Assembly (NCBI RefSeq): GCF_001640365.1
Contig: NZ_LWMI01000016.1
Coordinates: forward strand, 248,001-312,000
DNA from: Candidatus Arsenophonus triatominarum
GTDB lineage: Bacteria > Pseudomonadota > Gammaproteobacteria > Enterobacterales > Enterobacteriaceae
Direction of reading: 5' to 3'
Length of the DNA: 64,000 bases
Part shown: positions 10,977 to 20,886 of the stretch, piece after piece
Numbering within the stretch: position 1 is the first letter of the stretch
Layout of the letters: the number at the start of each line of letters is the position of its first letter
Notes under the pieces: model-generated
What the model was told of the DNA's origin: nothing
Databases searched by the model: none
The model's input: only the letters and a program-made list of their open reading frames with translations
Position numbers and translations under genes: made by a program

Positions 10977-11402
10977 ATGGGTCAGTTTGCATTTGATACA
11001 CTACAAGCATCTGAAGAGCTTCAAACGGCTGGACTTACTAGTCAGCAAGCTAAAGCTATTTCACTTGTTGTACGTAGATCGCATGAAGTTGCGGATGTAG
11101 CGACCAAAGCTGATATTGTTGAGGTAAATCGCAATATTGCTGATGTTCGTAAAGACTTATCTGCTGAAATAGCTGATGTTCGTAAAGACTTATCTGCTGA
11201 AATAGCTGATGTTCGCAAAGATATGGCTGCTCGTTTTGAGAAGAACGAAGCTCAGATACAAGCACGTTTTGAAAAAACTGACGCTCAGATAGCCTTAATT
11301 CGTAAGGATGTTGAACATATTGCTACAGGACTACTTTTAAAGCTGGGTAGTGTGATAGTTTTGACTATCGGTGCTGCAACAGCAATACTCAAATTCTTCT
11401 AG
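10977..11402 (+). CDS. DUF1640-like coiled-coil membrane protein
   Basis: 141 residues: a short N-terminal region (L-T-S-Q-Q-A-K-A-I), a long coiled coil, and one C-terminal membrane helix (L-G-S-V-I-V-L-T-I-G-A-A-T-A-I-L). The coiled coil includes tandem copies of an 11-residue unit A-D-V-R-K-D-L-S-A-E-I (33-bp repeats at 11139-11171 and 11172-11204, a third partly diverged). An AAAGGAGG ribosome site lies just upstream. This layout matches the DUF1640/CCDC90-type family, whose bacterial role is unknown. It points away from the antirepressor and sits beside a tRNA-like fragment, so it may be accessory DNA carried at an attachment site. Confidence 0.75.
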   Translation: MGQFAFDTLQASEELQTAGLTSQQAKAISLVVRRSHEVADVATKADIVEVNRNIADVRKDLSAEIADVRKDLSAEIADVRKDMAARFEKNEAQIQARFEKTDAQIALIRKDVEHIATGLLLKLGSVIVLTIGAATAILKFF

Positions 11403-11411
11403 TCCCTATGT

Positions 11412-11440
11412 TGCAGGTTCAAATCCTGCACAGCCCGCCA
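11412..11440 (+). other. tRNA 3'-end fragment (T arm and acceptor), possible attachment site
   Basis: GCAGG-TTCAAAT-CCTGC forms a perfect 5-base T stem with a 7-base loop of TTCAAAT type, followed by ACAGCCC, G and CCA. That is a normal tRNA 3' half, but no D or anticodon arm lies upstream, where the coding sequence of the coiled-coil protein ends 10 bases earlier. A lone 3' half is what site-specific integration into a tRNA gene leaves at the distal junction. Confidence 0.5.
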
Positions 11441-11501
11441 ATTTCACGGTATATCTTCATCAGTCTTAAATTCTCTTTTTTAAGACGCTTATTTTCTTTT
11501 G

Positions 11502-11681
11502 TTAAGTTAAGCACTGTATAATTTCTTTCAAAGTTCTTGTTTCCATGTCGTCGTCATTCCATATATCAATGCTACTTAAGTATTTTGCATCGCTCAAATG
11601 ACGACTACCATTAGTAATCCCAACCAGATTACCCATATTGGGATGCTTTGCCGTTACAATGCGTGGATTGTCCAATCTCAT
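11502..11681 (-). CDS. Small phage-like protein, unknown, probably frameshifted
   Basis: 59-residue frame starting ATG 11681 behind a strong AAGGAG ribosome site (8-base spacing). I do not recognise it. Near its end another frame (reading T-K-E-N-K-R-L-K-K-E-N-L-R-L-M-K-I-Y-R-E-I-G-G) looks like natural coding sequence and runs to about 11417, into the tRNA fragment. A single-base loss near 11530 would explain this, so the intact protein may have been about 85 residues with a basic coiled-coil tail. Confidence 0.45.
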   Translation of the reverse strand: MRLDNPRIVTAKHPNMGNLVGITNGSRHLSDAKYLSSIDIWNDDDMETRTLKEIIQCLT

Positions 11682-11996
11682 TATGTGTACTCCTTGTTAA
11701 CATTTGCTGAAAAGTTAGGACGTGTGCCAAGTGCCTCTTGGTGTCCGATTACAGTCATTACGGACGGGTAAACGCAATCAAACTATATTTAGCTATTTGA
11801 AAGATAATTTATAGTATGTTGACTGTCCCACGAGCGCATAGCCGCATTCACACATCCTAAAACTGATTAATTGCCTGATGATTTAGCCACCAGGTGGGAG
11901 TGTGTTAGTCTTAACTTAATCCGACAATTCTGATTTAAAAAAGAGCGTTACCGGTTTTAATTAACATCATTAGATAATTAAATAAAAGGTAATTCT

Positions 11997-13920
11997 ATGT
12001 ATCAAACAAATAATCCTATCATCAAACATAAAGTCGGGTTACTTAACCTCGCTGAAGAGCTTAGTATAGCTAGGCGACTTAATTTTGATTACAAGGTGTG
12101 TTATGAGTTATACAATTGATTTTCGACGTAAAGTAATATCTGTAAGGAAAGCCGAAGGTTTAACAATTCGAGAAACTGCGAAACAATTCCGTATTGGAAA
12201 AGCGTCTTTAGTACGTTGGCTTAAACGACCAGAGCCAAAAAATTCAACGCCACGTAAGAGGAAGCTCGATAAAAATGCTTTAGCAAAAGATGTGGAACAG
12301 TATCCAGATGCTTACCAAAAGGAACGGGCAGAGCGATTCGGTGTTTGTAAAAAGACTATTTGGCAATCCCTTAAAAAGCTGGGATTAACCTATAAAAAAA
12401 ACTCTATTCCATCCAAAAACCAACGAAAGCGACAGGCTGGCACATCAGCAAAAAAGACAACAGTATGAAAAAAAAGATAAATCTGTTGTTTTTATTGATG
12501 AAAGTGGTTTTTCACATGACACTCCACGAACTCACGGCTATTCCCCAAAAGGTCACCGTTGTTTTGGCCTGAAAAACTGGGGTGCTAAGGGAAGAACAAA
12601 TGTTATTGGCGCTTTATTGGGAACAACCCTTTTTGCTATCGGATTATTTGATTGCAATATTAATCGTGATGTTTTTTATGTTTGGATCACAAAAATATTG
12701 CTCCCAGAACTTCCTGAAAATTCTGTTATTTTTATGGACAACGCTAGCTTTCACAAAGGTAAGAATATTGAACAGGCAATTATAAACGCAGGACACCAGA
12801 TAGAATATTTGCCTGTGTATTCACCAGATTTAAATCCTATAGAACATAAATGGTCTCAAGCTAAACGTAAAAAGATGGAAACAGGATGCACTATCGATGA
12901 CCTGTTTTTAATACATATGCTGTAATCAAAATTAAGTCGCCTAGCTATAACGTCTCAAAAGCCTGTAAGATTATGGGGGTATCCCGAGATACGTTTTATC
13001 GCTACCAGGAACTTGTTAACGATGGTGGGATAGACGCTTTAATTAATCAAAATCGACGGGTGCCTAACGTAAAAAATAGAGTAGATGAACAGATTGAAAG
13101 CGCTGTAGTCGAGTATGCGATTGAATACCCTGCACACGGTCAACACCGCAGTAGTAATGAACTAAGAAAAAAAGGCATTTTTGTTTCGGGGAGTGGCGTT
13201 CGCTCTATTTGGCTGCGCCATAATCTCGAAAATTTTACAAAACGCCTAAAAGCGCTTGAAGATAAAATCGCAACAGAAGGAATTATCCTGTCAGAATCAC
13301 AAATCAGTGCTCTAGAAAAGAAAGCGCAAGATGATGAAGCCTGTGGTGAGATTGAAACAGCGCATCCAGGTTATCTGGGTTCACAAGATACTTTTTATGT
13401 CGGTCATTTAAAAGGCGTTGGTCGTGTTTATCAACAAACTTACATTGATACTTACAGTAAAGTCGTTCATTGTAAGCTTTACACAACAAAAAGCGCGATA
13501 ACGGCGGCAGATTTATTAAATGACAAGGTTCTCCCTTTTTATTCCCAGCATGGGTTACCGGTGTTACGTATACTGACGGACAGAGGCAGTGAGTATTGTG
13601 GTAAAGTTGAACATCACGATTATCAACTTTATCTCGCTATCAATGATATTGATCATACAAAAACTAAAGCTCGTTCACCTCAAACTAATGGGATTTGTGA
13701 ACGCTTTCATAAAACTGTATTACAAGAGTTCTATCAGGTGGCTTTTCGTAAGAAAATCTATAGGGCTTTAAATGAATTACAAGCTGATTTAGATAAATGG
13801 TTAGCGGAATATAATAACCAACGCACTCATCAAGGAAAAATGTGTTGCGGTCGAACTCCTATGGCAACTTTACACGATGGAAAACAACTTTGGAGAGAGA
13901 AAGATTTAAATCAAATTTAG
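11997..13920 (+). pseudogene. IS481-family transposase split by IS630
   Basis: Joining 11997-12066 to 12950-13920 gives 347 codons including the stop, the same as the intact transposase. The downstream part from 12973 alone still holds the integrase core (D-T-F-Y-V-G-H, D-R-G-S-E-Y-C-G, A-R-S-P-Q-T-N-G-I-C-E-R-F) but lacks the N-terminal helix-turn-helix start. Insertion is recent because the rest is undamaged. Confidence 0.92.
12067..12947 (+). mobile_element. IS630-family element, copy 2, inside IS481
   Basis: 881 bp, TA duplications at 12065-12066 and 12948-12949. Frames: 12103-12468 (N-terminal half) and C-terminal half to 12925. A8 run at the frame junction. Nested insertion shows IS630 moved after this IS481 copy. 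Confidence 0.95.
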
Positions 13921-14565
13921 CCTGACAGGTACTGTATAAATAACCGGTAACTGTCAGATTAAGTCTGAGCTACTACAGCCTGAAAAGCTTTAACTTGAAT
14001 AGACAACTCTTCGTTCTTCGCTTTCTGAACTTCAGCTTGCCCTTGCATCAATACCCCTTGAGCGGCTACAAGTTCAGCATTAGGTTGTTGGGCTTGCTGT
14101 TGAGCCTGATCAACAACTTGGGCTTCTTCTGCATTACGAGGCTTAACAACGCCTTGAGTTAATAACTGCTTGCGATTGTAATCTTTGAACTCGTCGAGCC
14201 CTTCCCCGTCCATATTGTCTAGAATAATCCCCTGAACAACTGCACGCATTGGGTCTTGCGGTAACATTCCAGCCAACAGATTAGTCAGAACTGAAACAGT
14301 AGCATCACGTCTCGCGGTATAAGATGGCCCCACATCAACGGTGACATCATAACGACCCGTCGATAAGTCATTCATCGCTACCACTTTTCCTGTCTGCTTA
14401 TCTTTGATGGCAACCGACATTAACGCTATATCATCAGTGCCATCATCATTAACAATACGGACTTCTCTGTCTGAACCATAGACTTCACGTGCCATCGATA
14501 ACCAAACTTCACCTGCTCGCTTAAGACTTTTGGCCATGTTATCAAGGTAAATAAATGAGGACATA

Positions 14566-15446
14566 TAGTTAGGCGACTTAATTTTGATTACAGCATATGT
14601 ATTAAAAACAGGTCATCGATAGTGCATCCTGTTTCCATCTTTTTACGTTTAGCTTGAGACCATTTATGTTCTATAGGATTTAAATCTGGTGAATACACAG
14701 GCAAATATTCTATCTGGTGTCCTGCGTTTATAATTGCCTGTTCAATATTCTTACCTTTGTGAAAGCTAGCGTTGTCCATAAAAATAACAGAATTTTCAGG
14801 AAGTTCTGGGAGCAATATTTTTGTGATCCAAACATAAAAAACATCACGATTAATATTGCAATCAAATAATCCGATAGCAAAAAGGGTTGTTCCCAATAAA
14901 GCGCCAATAACATTTGTTCTTCCCTTAGCACCCCAGTTTTTCAGGCCAAAACAACGGTGACCTTTTGGGGAATAGCCGTGAGTTCGTGGAGTGTCATGTG
15001 AAAAACCACTTTCATCAATAAAAACAACAGATTTATCTTTTTTTTCATACTGTTGTCTTTTTTGCTGATGTGCCAGCCTGTCGCTTTCGTTGGTTTTTGG
15101 ATGGAATAGAGTTTTTTTTATAGGTTAATCCCAGCTTTTTAAGGGATTGCCAAATAGTCTTTTTACAAACACCGAATCGCTCTGCCCGTTCCTTTTGGTA
15201 AGCATCTGGATACTGTTCCACATCTTTTGCTAAAGCATTTTTATCGAGCTTCCTCTTACGTGGCGTTGAATTTTTTGGCTCTGGTCGTTTAAGCCAACGT
15301 ACTAAAGACGCTTTTCCAATACGGAATTGTTTCGCAGTTTCTCGAATTGTTAAACCTTCGGCTTTCCTTACAGATATTACTTTACGTCGAAAATCAATTG
15401 TATAACTCATAACACACCTTGTAATCAAAATTAAGTCGCCTAGCTA
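14566..15446 (-). mobile_element. IS630-family element, copy 3, in portal gene
   Basis: 881 bp, TA at 14564-14565 and 15447-15448. Left end has one change in the repeat (TAGTTAGG). Frames: N-terminal half 15410-15045, C-terminal piece 14896-14588. Confidence 0.94.
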
Positions 15447-15661
15447 TATCAGAACGATGCATCAGATTATTAACCGTCTCTTTAGCTATATTGCTTGGCA
15501 TTTGTTGCATAGCCTGACTTGAACCGGTTACTTCTTGAATATCACTACTAGTTTGTTGTAATAATGCCGCCATTGCCTGATTGAGTGGCTGCGGTTGGGT
15601 GTATCCTATTGGCGTTGGTGGAGCAATAATATTGCCTTGTTTGTCAACAATCTCATTTAAT

Positions 15662-16696
15662 AAGCGTGTTGCTTAATAGTGAAATAAGGGTATTGGTGAT
15701 TGAAGTAAATTTTAGGCTGTTCTGAGATGGAAATTCCAAAGACCGGCACTAAGGAGTAAAAAGGTATCATCAATAAAGGGTCTACGATTCCGTAAAATTT
15801 GGGTCATACAACCGAGGCGCTTGATACCCGCGATGGCGTGTTCAACCGTAATACGGATGCCCGAGATTATTTTATTTTCTTGTTTTTGTTCAGGCGATAA
15901 AGGTCTTTTTCGAGTTCCTTTTTTTGGGATTTGTGTATTAGGATGCTGTTTATCTATACCTTGAAAACCGGTATCGGCCCAGATGGTTACCTCAGGGGGA
16001 ATATGGCGAATTATATCGACTTTATCGAGTAAGCGTTTATCGTGACGGCGCCCATTTTTGATCATGGGGATAAATCCAATTTTCCTCGTTTCGTCAGTCA
16101 TAATAAGCCCTTTTCGAGTGGTCTGTCTTTTCTTTCCCGAATACATTTTTTTTCGCCGACGCAGATTCTTAGGCTTTTGGACAGGTCGCTCTGTCCCATC
16201 AATAAAGACGTCTTTAACTCCAGGAAAGGCGCGAAAAAATTCCTCAGCAGAGCGAATTTGACGAGCGGGCAAAACACATTCTCGCCCCAAGGTCATCTCT
16301 AAAACCGGCAATAATATTTTTACCCAGCGACATACCCGTGTTCTATCTAAACCAAAAAGAAGTCCTTGCAAATCATAGGTCGGATAACATTTTAAATACA
16401 ATAAAATAAAAAGCAGTTTATCTAATGGGGTTGGGATAAATCCTTTCTGCCCTGCACCCATCTGCCGCTCGTGATCTTTTCGATTCTTTTTCCGATAAAT
16501 CAAATAACAAGCTGAAAATTCAGCGGCTAAATTTTTCAATTCTTCGACTGATAATCCAATGATTGCTTTACATAAACGATTATCTCGTAACAACCGCTCT
16601 TTGTTGATCATTTCAAACCGTTATTTTCTAAGTTAAACCTCTTTTTATTGTCTATAGCGTGACAAAAAATGCAAGTCTCTATTCAGCAACTATTTT
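15662..16696 (-). mobile_element. IS5-like element, copy A, in portal gene
   Basis: Comparing this copy and its flanks with copy B (62752-63788) fixes the ends. Imperfect inverted repeats share GTTGCT-x-AATAG-x-GA near both ends, and the 3-base target duplication is ATT (AAT on this strand, 15659-15661 and 16697-16699). Removing it restores the portal frame with the same residue count as P22. Confidence 0.85.
15712..16611 (-). CDS. IS5-like transposase (DDE), copy A
   Basis: 299 residues, intact. An N-terminal helix-turn-helix region (Y-D-L-Q-G-L-L-F-G-L-D-R-T-R-V-C-R-W-V) is followed by the DDE core: V-F-I-D-G-T-E-R with the first Asp, W-A-D-T-G-F-Q-G with the second, and V-E-H-A-I-A-G-I-K-R with the Glu. 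This fits the DDE_Tnp_4-type branch of the IS5 family. It differs from copy B by one residue seen (K-K-R-Q versus K-K-K-Q), so it is recently active. Confidence 0.93.
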   Translation of the reverse strand: MINKERLLRDNRLCKAIIGLSVEELKNLAAEFSACYLIYRKKNRKDHERQMGAGQKGFIPTPLDKLLFILLYLKCYPTYDLQGLLFGLDRTRVCRWVKILLPVLEMTLGRECVLPARQIRSAEEFFRAFPGVKDVFIDGTERPVQKPKNLRRRKKMYSGKKRQTTRKGLIMTDETRKIGFIPMIKNGRRHDKRLLDKVDIIRHIPPEVTIWADTGFQGIDKQHPNTQIPKKGTRKRPLSPEQKQENKIISGIRITVEHAIAGIKRLGCMTQILRNRRPFIDDTFLLLSAGLWNFHLRTA

Positions 16697-17846
16697 AATG
16701 GTAAAAAAGCGGGTCTGTCCTTATTTCTAGTTTCCCAATATTTCTCCAGTTTTTTTATCTGACTTTTACCAACAATCGGAATTGAGCCCGTATCCTGAGT
16801 CGCAGAATCTGCCAGCATCGACACTTGTAAGTTATACAATCGTTGTGCATCCATGGCTTTTGCTATATGCCCCTCAACTCGCTCAATATCATCGATAAAC
16901 CACCGCTTACCATAGACTGGAATTAACGGAATATGATCACCTGGTATTCGTTGAGCTTTCTCGAGGAATCCATCACCATCAATCACTGAGACATAAACAC
17001 GTTTGCGCTTTATGGTTCGCCGAGCTTCCTCAATAAAGCCTATGTCTTCAAGATCATCCTGAACAAGTTGAAGTTGATCACTGTCATAGGTGACTTTTTC
17101 ATTAGTGAAGGGATTTCTAAAACTAATAACATCGACGGATTCTTTTTTTACTTCATAATACTTGGCAATATAAACAATATCATTATCAAACCACTTATAA
17201 TCCCAAGTTCTCTCAATTCTGCTATCTAACGTCGACGGATCTTTATTGTATTCAGTTTTGTATTTATCAACTGACAGTGAATACATACAGAAAGCCCATT
17301 CAGCATCAGACTTATCATATTTCTTTGCGTCAGGATCAAACCAAACGGAGCGGGCAGGATCATATATTGGCTCCAAGCAAATACGCTGTCTTTCATCCAT
17401 GGGTTCAAGTTCATTGACTAAATTTGTCGTCAGCCTGAAACAACCAAATCCACCTGTCGCTGCATCATCGAATGCATTATCACATGCCTCACCACCGTCG
17501 GTTTCTTCGTAATCAGCACGAAATAAGCCATTTAATTTATTGGCTAATTCTTCGCTAGCTTCCTTGTCACCAGGCCTAAATTTCACCGTAATTCGATTAT
17601 TGCGATATTCGCTAATGATTCTGTTTAATTCATTAGATATTTTATTGATTTCAAATTTGGGATATTTCTCAAAATGTTTTTTTACTTCAGAGCCAGCGGC
17701 CGTTGCACCTTCCCATTGCCCACCAGGAACTCGCGCAAATCTTGTCGCCTCAATACATTTACTTCTTACTTCTCCTTGCGATGAATGCGCACGGTCAAAT
17801 CTGAGCATAATTTGCTCATGTCTTTTATGTAATGTTTCAGCCATAA

Positions 17847-19286
17847 TTACCAACTAGAAGATGAGGGAACGAATATTTCAGTGTCTTCTTTTAAACGAAT
17901 GGGATTAGCAAATGACATCATGAGGGTATCAGCCATATTGGGTGATTTTATTCCTTTTGATCTCATCTCCTCTTTGCTAATCAATTGGATTAATCGATTA
18001 CCCGCGGTGCGTTTTCGTTGTTGTTTAACCAATTCAGACTTAAGTTGTGATAGTTTTTTTATTTTTGATGATAGACTTATCAACTCATCCGGATCAATAT
18101 ATTCTCTCTTTTTTACTGCTCGCCAAGTTTTATAAAATCGGTCAGCTAAATAGACCCAATATTGCGCGCGTTTATTTCTAAACGTATCACGGTTAGTTCT
18201 GTCATCATTATTTGTTGATGAAATATATTCACCATTCCCTGGAACATATATTTCATTAGGATAATCAGGAGAATCACCAGCGCCAAAGCCAGTTACAACC
18301 ATCTTATTACCATCGTTACTCTGTCTTAGATGAGTTTTTACTGTACCCGCACCTAAACCAATGTTGTCATAAATAAAATCATCAGCTCGATAGTCAAATG
18401 CTTCATCAAAAGCCCTAATAGTTGCATCTGCCACATCACCTTCTGACCAACTCACACAATCCTCAACAAGAACGCCATAGCGTTTTGATAATGCTTTTTC
18501 ATCCTGACCAGAATCGGCAGGGTCAAAGGTAACAACACGAATGCCTCTTGGCCTAAGTCCTAACTTGATGTGAGTATCGATCGCAGCATCCACCCACTCA
18601 GGCTGAATTAATGCATCATCATAATTAGCATCACACTCGCCACCGTAAACATGAAGCCATTTTTTATAGTTTTCACGTTTCATCTTCTCAGCATCATTTT
18701 TGAGTTCTTCTGGTAACCAAGGATTATCCAGATAACTCACTTTACCGACATATATTTCATCATCTTCGTAATAGCCTTGAACATCAATTATTTCCTTGTA
18801 AGGCTTAACGAAACGCTTATATACAGCGCCATCTTCTTCTGCCGGATTAAATGAAAACCACAGCTCAGAACCTGACTTACGGATGGTTGGAATAAGTATA
18901 TCAAGACTTTTTTCGGATACTGTTTCAGCCTCTTCTACCCATGCAACATCAAAATCATGCTTTGACTTGATAGAAGCAATATTACGTGCTAACTGTCCAT
19001 ATTTGAAAATAGAATCATTGATACCTTTAAGGCAATTATCAAGAATACGAAACCGATTTTGTAACCTCAGCGTTTCTACCTCTGCTTGTAAAACAGCGTG
19101 TACAGAATCTTCTATAGAATTCATAAATTCACGCAAACACAAAAATCTGCGCCTATTAATCGATGCTGTTATTAATGCTATCTTAGCAAAAGAAAGCGTT
19201 TTCATGCCGCCACGACCACCAAAGTAAACTTTTATGCGTTTCGGTTTAAACATTGGCGCGAACTTTTCACTAATTTGCACCTTCAC
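17847..19286 (-). CDS. Phage terminase large subunit TerL
   Basis: Motor and headful nuclease that packages DNA into the prohead. 479 residues. Walker A is G-G-R-G-G-M-K-T (residues about 23-30), Walker B plus catalytic carboxylate is V-A-W-V-E-E-A-E (about 114-121), and the nuclease domain begins with V-T-F-D-P-A-D near 250. This is the Terminase_3/PBSX-like type seen in P22-like phages. It overlaps terS by 17 bases and is followed by the portal gene, the standard packaging order. The gene itself is intact although its partners are broken. Confidence 0.93.
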   Translation of the reverse strand: MKVQISEKFAPMFKPKRIKVYFGGRGGMKTLSFAKIALITASINRRRFLCLREFMNSIEDSVHAVLQAEVETLRLQNRFRILDNCLKGINDSIFKYGQLARNIASIKSKHDFDVAWVEEAETVSEKSLDILIPTIRKSGSELWFSFNPAEEDGAVYKRFVKPYKEIIDVQGYYEDDEIYVGKVSYLDNPWLPEELKNDAEKMKRENYKKWLHVYGGECDANYDDALIQPEWVDAAIDTHIKLGLRPRGIRVVTFDPADSGQDEKALSKRYGVLVEDCVSWSEGDVADATIRAFDEAFDYRADDFIYDNIGLGAGTVKTHLRQSNDGNKMVVTGFGAGDSPDYPNEIYVPGNGEYISSTNNDDRTNRDTFRNKRAQYWVYLADRFYKTWRAVKKREYIDPDELISLSSKIKKLSQLKSELVKQQRKRTAGNRLIQLISKEEMRSKGIKSPNMADTLMMSFANPIRLKEDTEIFVPSSSSW

Positions 19287-19680
19287 TTATAGTCATTCCT
19301 ATAAATTCAATACTAATTTTGTTGTCCGTTTCAATTGCGCCGCCATTTTTACCTGACAATTCAGTTTCTTGCTTGTCAGCATATCCATGTTTACTTAACA
19401 TCAATTTGGCAATAGTAGGATTGAATTCCCCTTTCAAACCAGAATTTAGCAATTTATTTTCTTGCAATGCGAGAATTCCTTCAACGATGTCCGAAAATTC
19501 AACATTTGTTGATGACCATTCATAAATTGTCGATCGAGAAATATTGAGATAACAAGCTAAACCAGCGATATTAGGCACAACATCCCCTACTGTTTTATAT
19601 TCGCCCATTAAATAGGCCTTGGCCTTTTCAAGACTCATGGCTAACTTACTTGGGCGTCCAATTTTCTTTTTGCTCACCAT
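19270..19680 (-). CDS. Phage terminase small subunit TerS
   Basis: 136 residues. Starts with a basic G-R-P-S-K-L segment and a helix-turn-helix-like region (I-A-G-L-A-C-Y-L-N-I-S-R-S-T-I-Y-E-W) and has the K-L-M-L-S-K-H-G-Y-A-D-K motif of P22 gp3-type DNA-packaging proteins. It recognises pac DNA and regulates TerL. Position directly upstream of and overlapping terL supports the call. Confidence 0.88.
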   Translation of the reverse strand: MVSKKKIGRPSKLAMSLEKAKAYLMGEYKTVGDVVPNIAGLACYLNISRSTIYEWSSTNVEFSDIVEGILALQENKLLNSGLKGEFNPTIAKLMLSKHGYADKQETELSGKNGGAIETDNKISIEFIGMTISEGAN

Positions 19681-19696
19681 AAGTTACTCTCTAGGT

Positions 19697-19924
19697 TTAC
19701 TGGAAAAGGAGTAAAGCCTCTTTCCCTTTTTGAATTGACTTTTGCGCACGGGCGACAGGTGTACTTTCTGCGCCGGATTCGTGCCATAAATCCTTAAATA
19801 TCTCAAATTTCAGCTTCTCGTCTTTCACAAAATCGATGGTGATTTGTGCTGCTGCTGTATCAAGTAATACCAATCTTAAAATATCAAGACGCACTTGTTG
19901 TTCTGCGGTTATTTCTTTCATCAT
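19697..19924 (-). CDS. Small phage protein, DUF2560-like
   Basis: 75 residues, no signal peptide, mixed charge helical. The start E-I-T-A-E-Q-Q-V-R-L-D-I-L and the following V-x-F-V pattern resemble DUF2560 proteins that lie between the lysis genes and terS in P22-like phages. Function unknown. An AGGTG ribosome site precedes two adjacent ATGs, either of which may be used. Confidence 0.6.
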   Translation of the reverse strand: MMKEITAEQQVRLDILRLVLLDTAAAQITIDFVKDEKLKFEIFKDLWHESGAESTPVARAQKSIQKGKEALLLFQ

Positions 19925-19943
19925 TTCACCTATTTATTTCGAA

Positions 19944-20147
19944 TTAATATTTATGTTTAGCCGCACTCATCGCCCATCGCTTAGCCTGATTGAGACAATC
20001 CGCTATCATCTTGCCTCTTCTACTAGCTGGCTGTTTGCGATAATAGCGGATGGCTTCACGGGTGGCTAAGCTGGCGACAGAGGTAGAAAAGCCGAGCTTG
20101 ATTAACTCGGCCTTGACATTGGTTTCAATGAATTGCTCAGGAGTCAT
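19944..20147 (-). CDS. Small phage protein, unknown
   Basis: 67 residues. It starts T-P-E-Q-F-I, has a basic middle (Y-Y-R-K-Q-P-A-S-R-R-G-K) and ends A-K-R-W-A. It overlaps the rha stop by 4 bases (ATGA), so the two are translationally coupled. Similar short genes occur at this place in P22-like phages; no function can be named. Confidence 0.6.
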   Translation of the reverse strand: MTPEQFIETNVKAELIKLGFSTSVASLATREAIRYYRKQPASRRGKMIADCLNQAKRWAMSAAKHKY

Positions 20148-20716
20148 CCTTCTAACCTCATGCTCCCACCAATTAAATCAAGGGAGATTTGAGATAACTC
20201 CATTACTGTTTTTTCAGCTTTTTTAAGAATGGGTAAATCATCTTGACGCTTACGTAATCGACGACCAGCATCCGAAGAGTCTTTATCAGACTCTTTTCTG
20301 GCTGTAGCAACAATATTTTGTAATTGCTCAATAGTAAAAGCTAATCCTTTATTTTCTTCCAACTCCGTCATGTAGTCATAGATTTTAGCCTGTAACTCAT
20401 AGCTGTAGCTCATTGCCATTAGACAGGCTTCACGTTTTGGAAATCGGTAAATTTTTCGAATAGACTGGGCACCGTTTCCAGTGGTGAAAATATCATCAGC
20501 TAAAAATTTAGCAGATGTTTCTCCAAGAACTTTGGGTACTTTTGCCATAAAATTATTGTGCTGTAATTTACGATATTTTTTGCAAGGAAACGTTAATGCT
20601 TCTGCTTCCGCTTTTGATTTCCGGTCAGCATTAATGTAATCCACCATTTCCAGACTGGTCATTGTTGGCATTTCTGTTACTAAAAAATTGTCATTTTTAG
20701 TTGTTACTAATTTCAT
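20144..20716 (-). CDS. Rha-family phage regulatory protein
   Basis: 190 residues. The pRha domain is recognisable: M-T-S-L-E-M-V-D-Y-I-N near the start, L-Q-H-N-N-F-M-A-K-V-P-K, and R-F-P-K-R-E-A-C-L-M-A-M-S-Y-S-Y-E-L-Q-A-K-I-Y-D-Y. Rha of phage P22 interferes with growth in hosts lacking IHF; otherwise its role is poorly known. A TAAGGAAAAG ribosome site precedes the ATG. The upstream inverted repeats suggest regulated expression. Confidence 0.82.
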   Translation of the reverse strand: MKLVTTKNDNFLVTEMPTMTSLEMVDYINADRKSKAEAEALTFPCKKYRKLQHNNFMAKVPKVLGETSAKFLADDIFTTGNGAQSIRKIYRFPKREACLMAMSYSYELQAKIYDYMTELEENKGLAFTIEQLQNIVATARKESDKDSSDAGRRLRKRQDDLPILKKAEKTVMELSQISLDLIGGSMRLEG

Positions 20717-20886
20717 CGTACTTTTCCTTATAGAAAATCGAACCTGCGCGCACAGAACAGCCGCCCACAGAAAAGCACCATTTTAAACGGCGTTCTTCAG
20801 GCTCGACTTTCTATAAGGTTCTGTGTTTTATTGATGCGCGTGCGTGGCGCTGAGATTGTTAAGATTTGAACGTGCCAATGACCGAT
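20717..20886 (-). promoter_or_regulatory. Structured leader of rha with inverted repeats and tiny reading frame
   Basis: Two paired motifs face each other: CTTATAGAAAATCGA / TCGACTTTCTATAAG-type and CACAGAAC / GTTCTGTG, with an ATG-started frame of about 18 codons ending at the rha ribosome site. Such CGCGC-rich leaders precede rha- and ash-type genes in many enteric prophages. Confidence 0.4.

Larger units (their letters stand above)
11901..13977 (+). mobile_element. IS481-type element, copy 2, interrupted by IS630
   Basis: Outer ends TGTGTTAG (11901) and CTACTACA (13977) match the intact copy. Without the IS630 insertion and one TA it is 1194 bp, identical in length to the copy at 38325-39518. 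Its right end truncates the phage portal gene. Confidence 0.92.
13978..17844 (-). pseudogene. P22-like portal protein, split by IS5-like and IS630, 3' end lost
   Basis: The pieces 17844-16697, 15658-15447 and 14563-13978 read in order as a P22 gp1-type portal: R-V-E-G-H-I-A-K-A-M-D and L-Y-N-L-Q-V-S-M-L-A-D (near 16830), R-P-A-F-L-P-L | N-E-I-V-D-K-Q-G-N across the IS5-like site, A-M-A-A-L-L-Q-Q-T-S, N-I-A-K-E-T-V-N-N-L-M-H-R-S-D | M-S-S-F-I-Y-L-D-N-M-A-K across the IS630 site. About 648 codons remain (P22 725). The last native codons end at 13978; V-V-A-Q-T-stop comes from IS481. Portal is the DNA-entry ring of the capsid. ATG 17844 starts 2 bases after the terL stop, indicating translational coupling. 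Confidence 0.92.
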
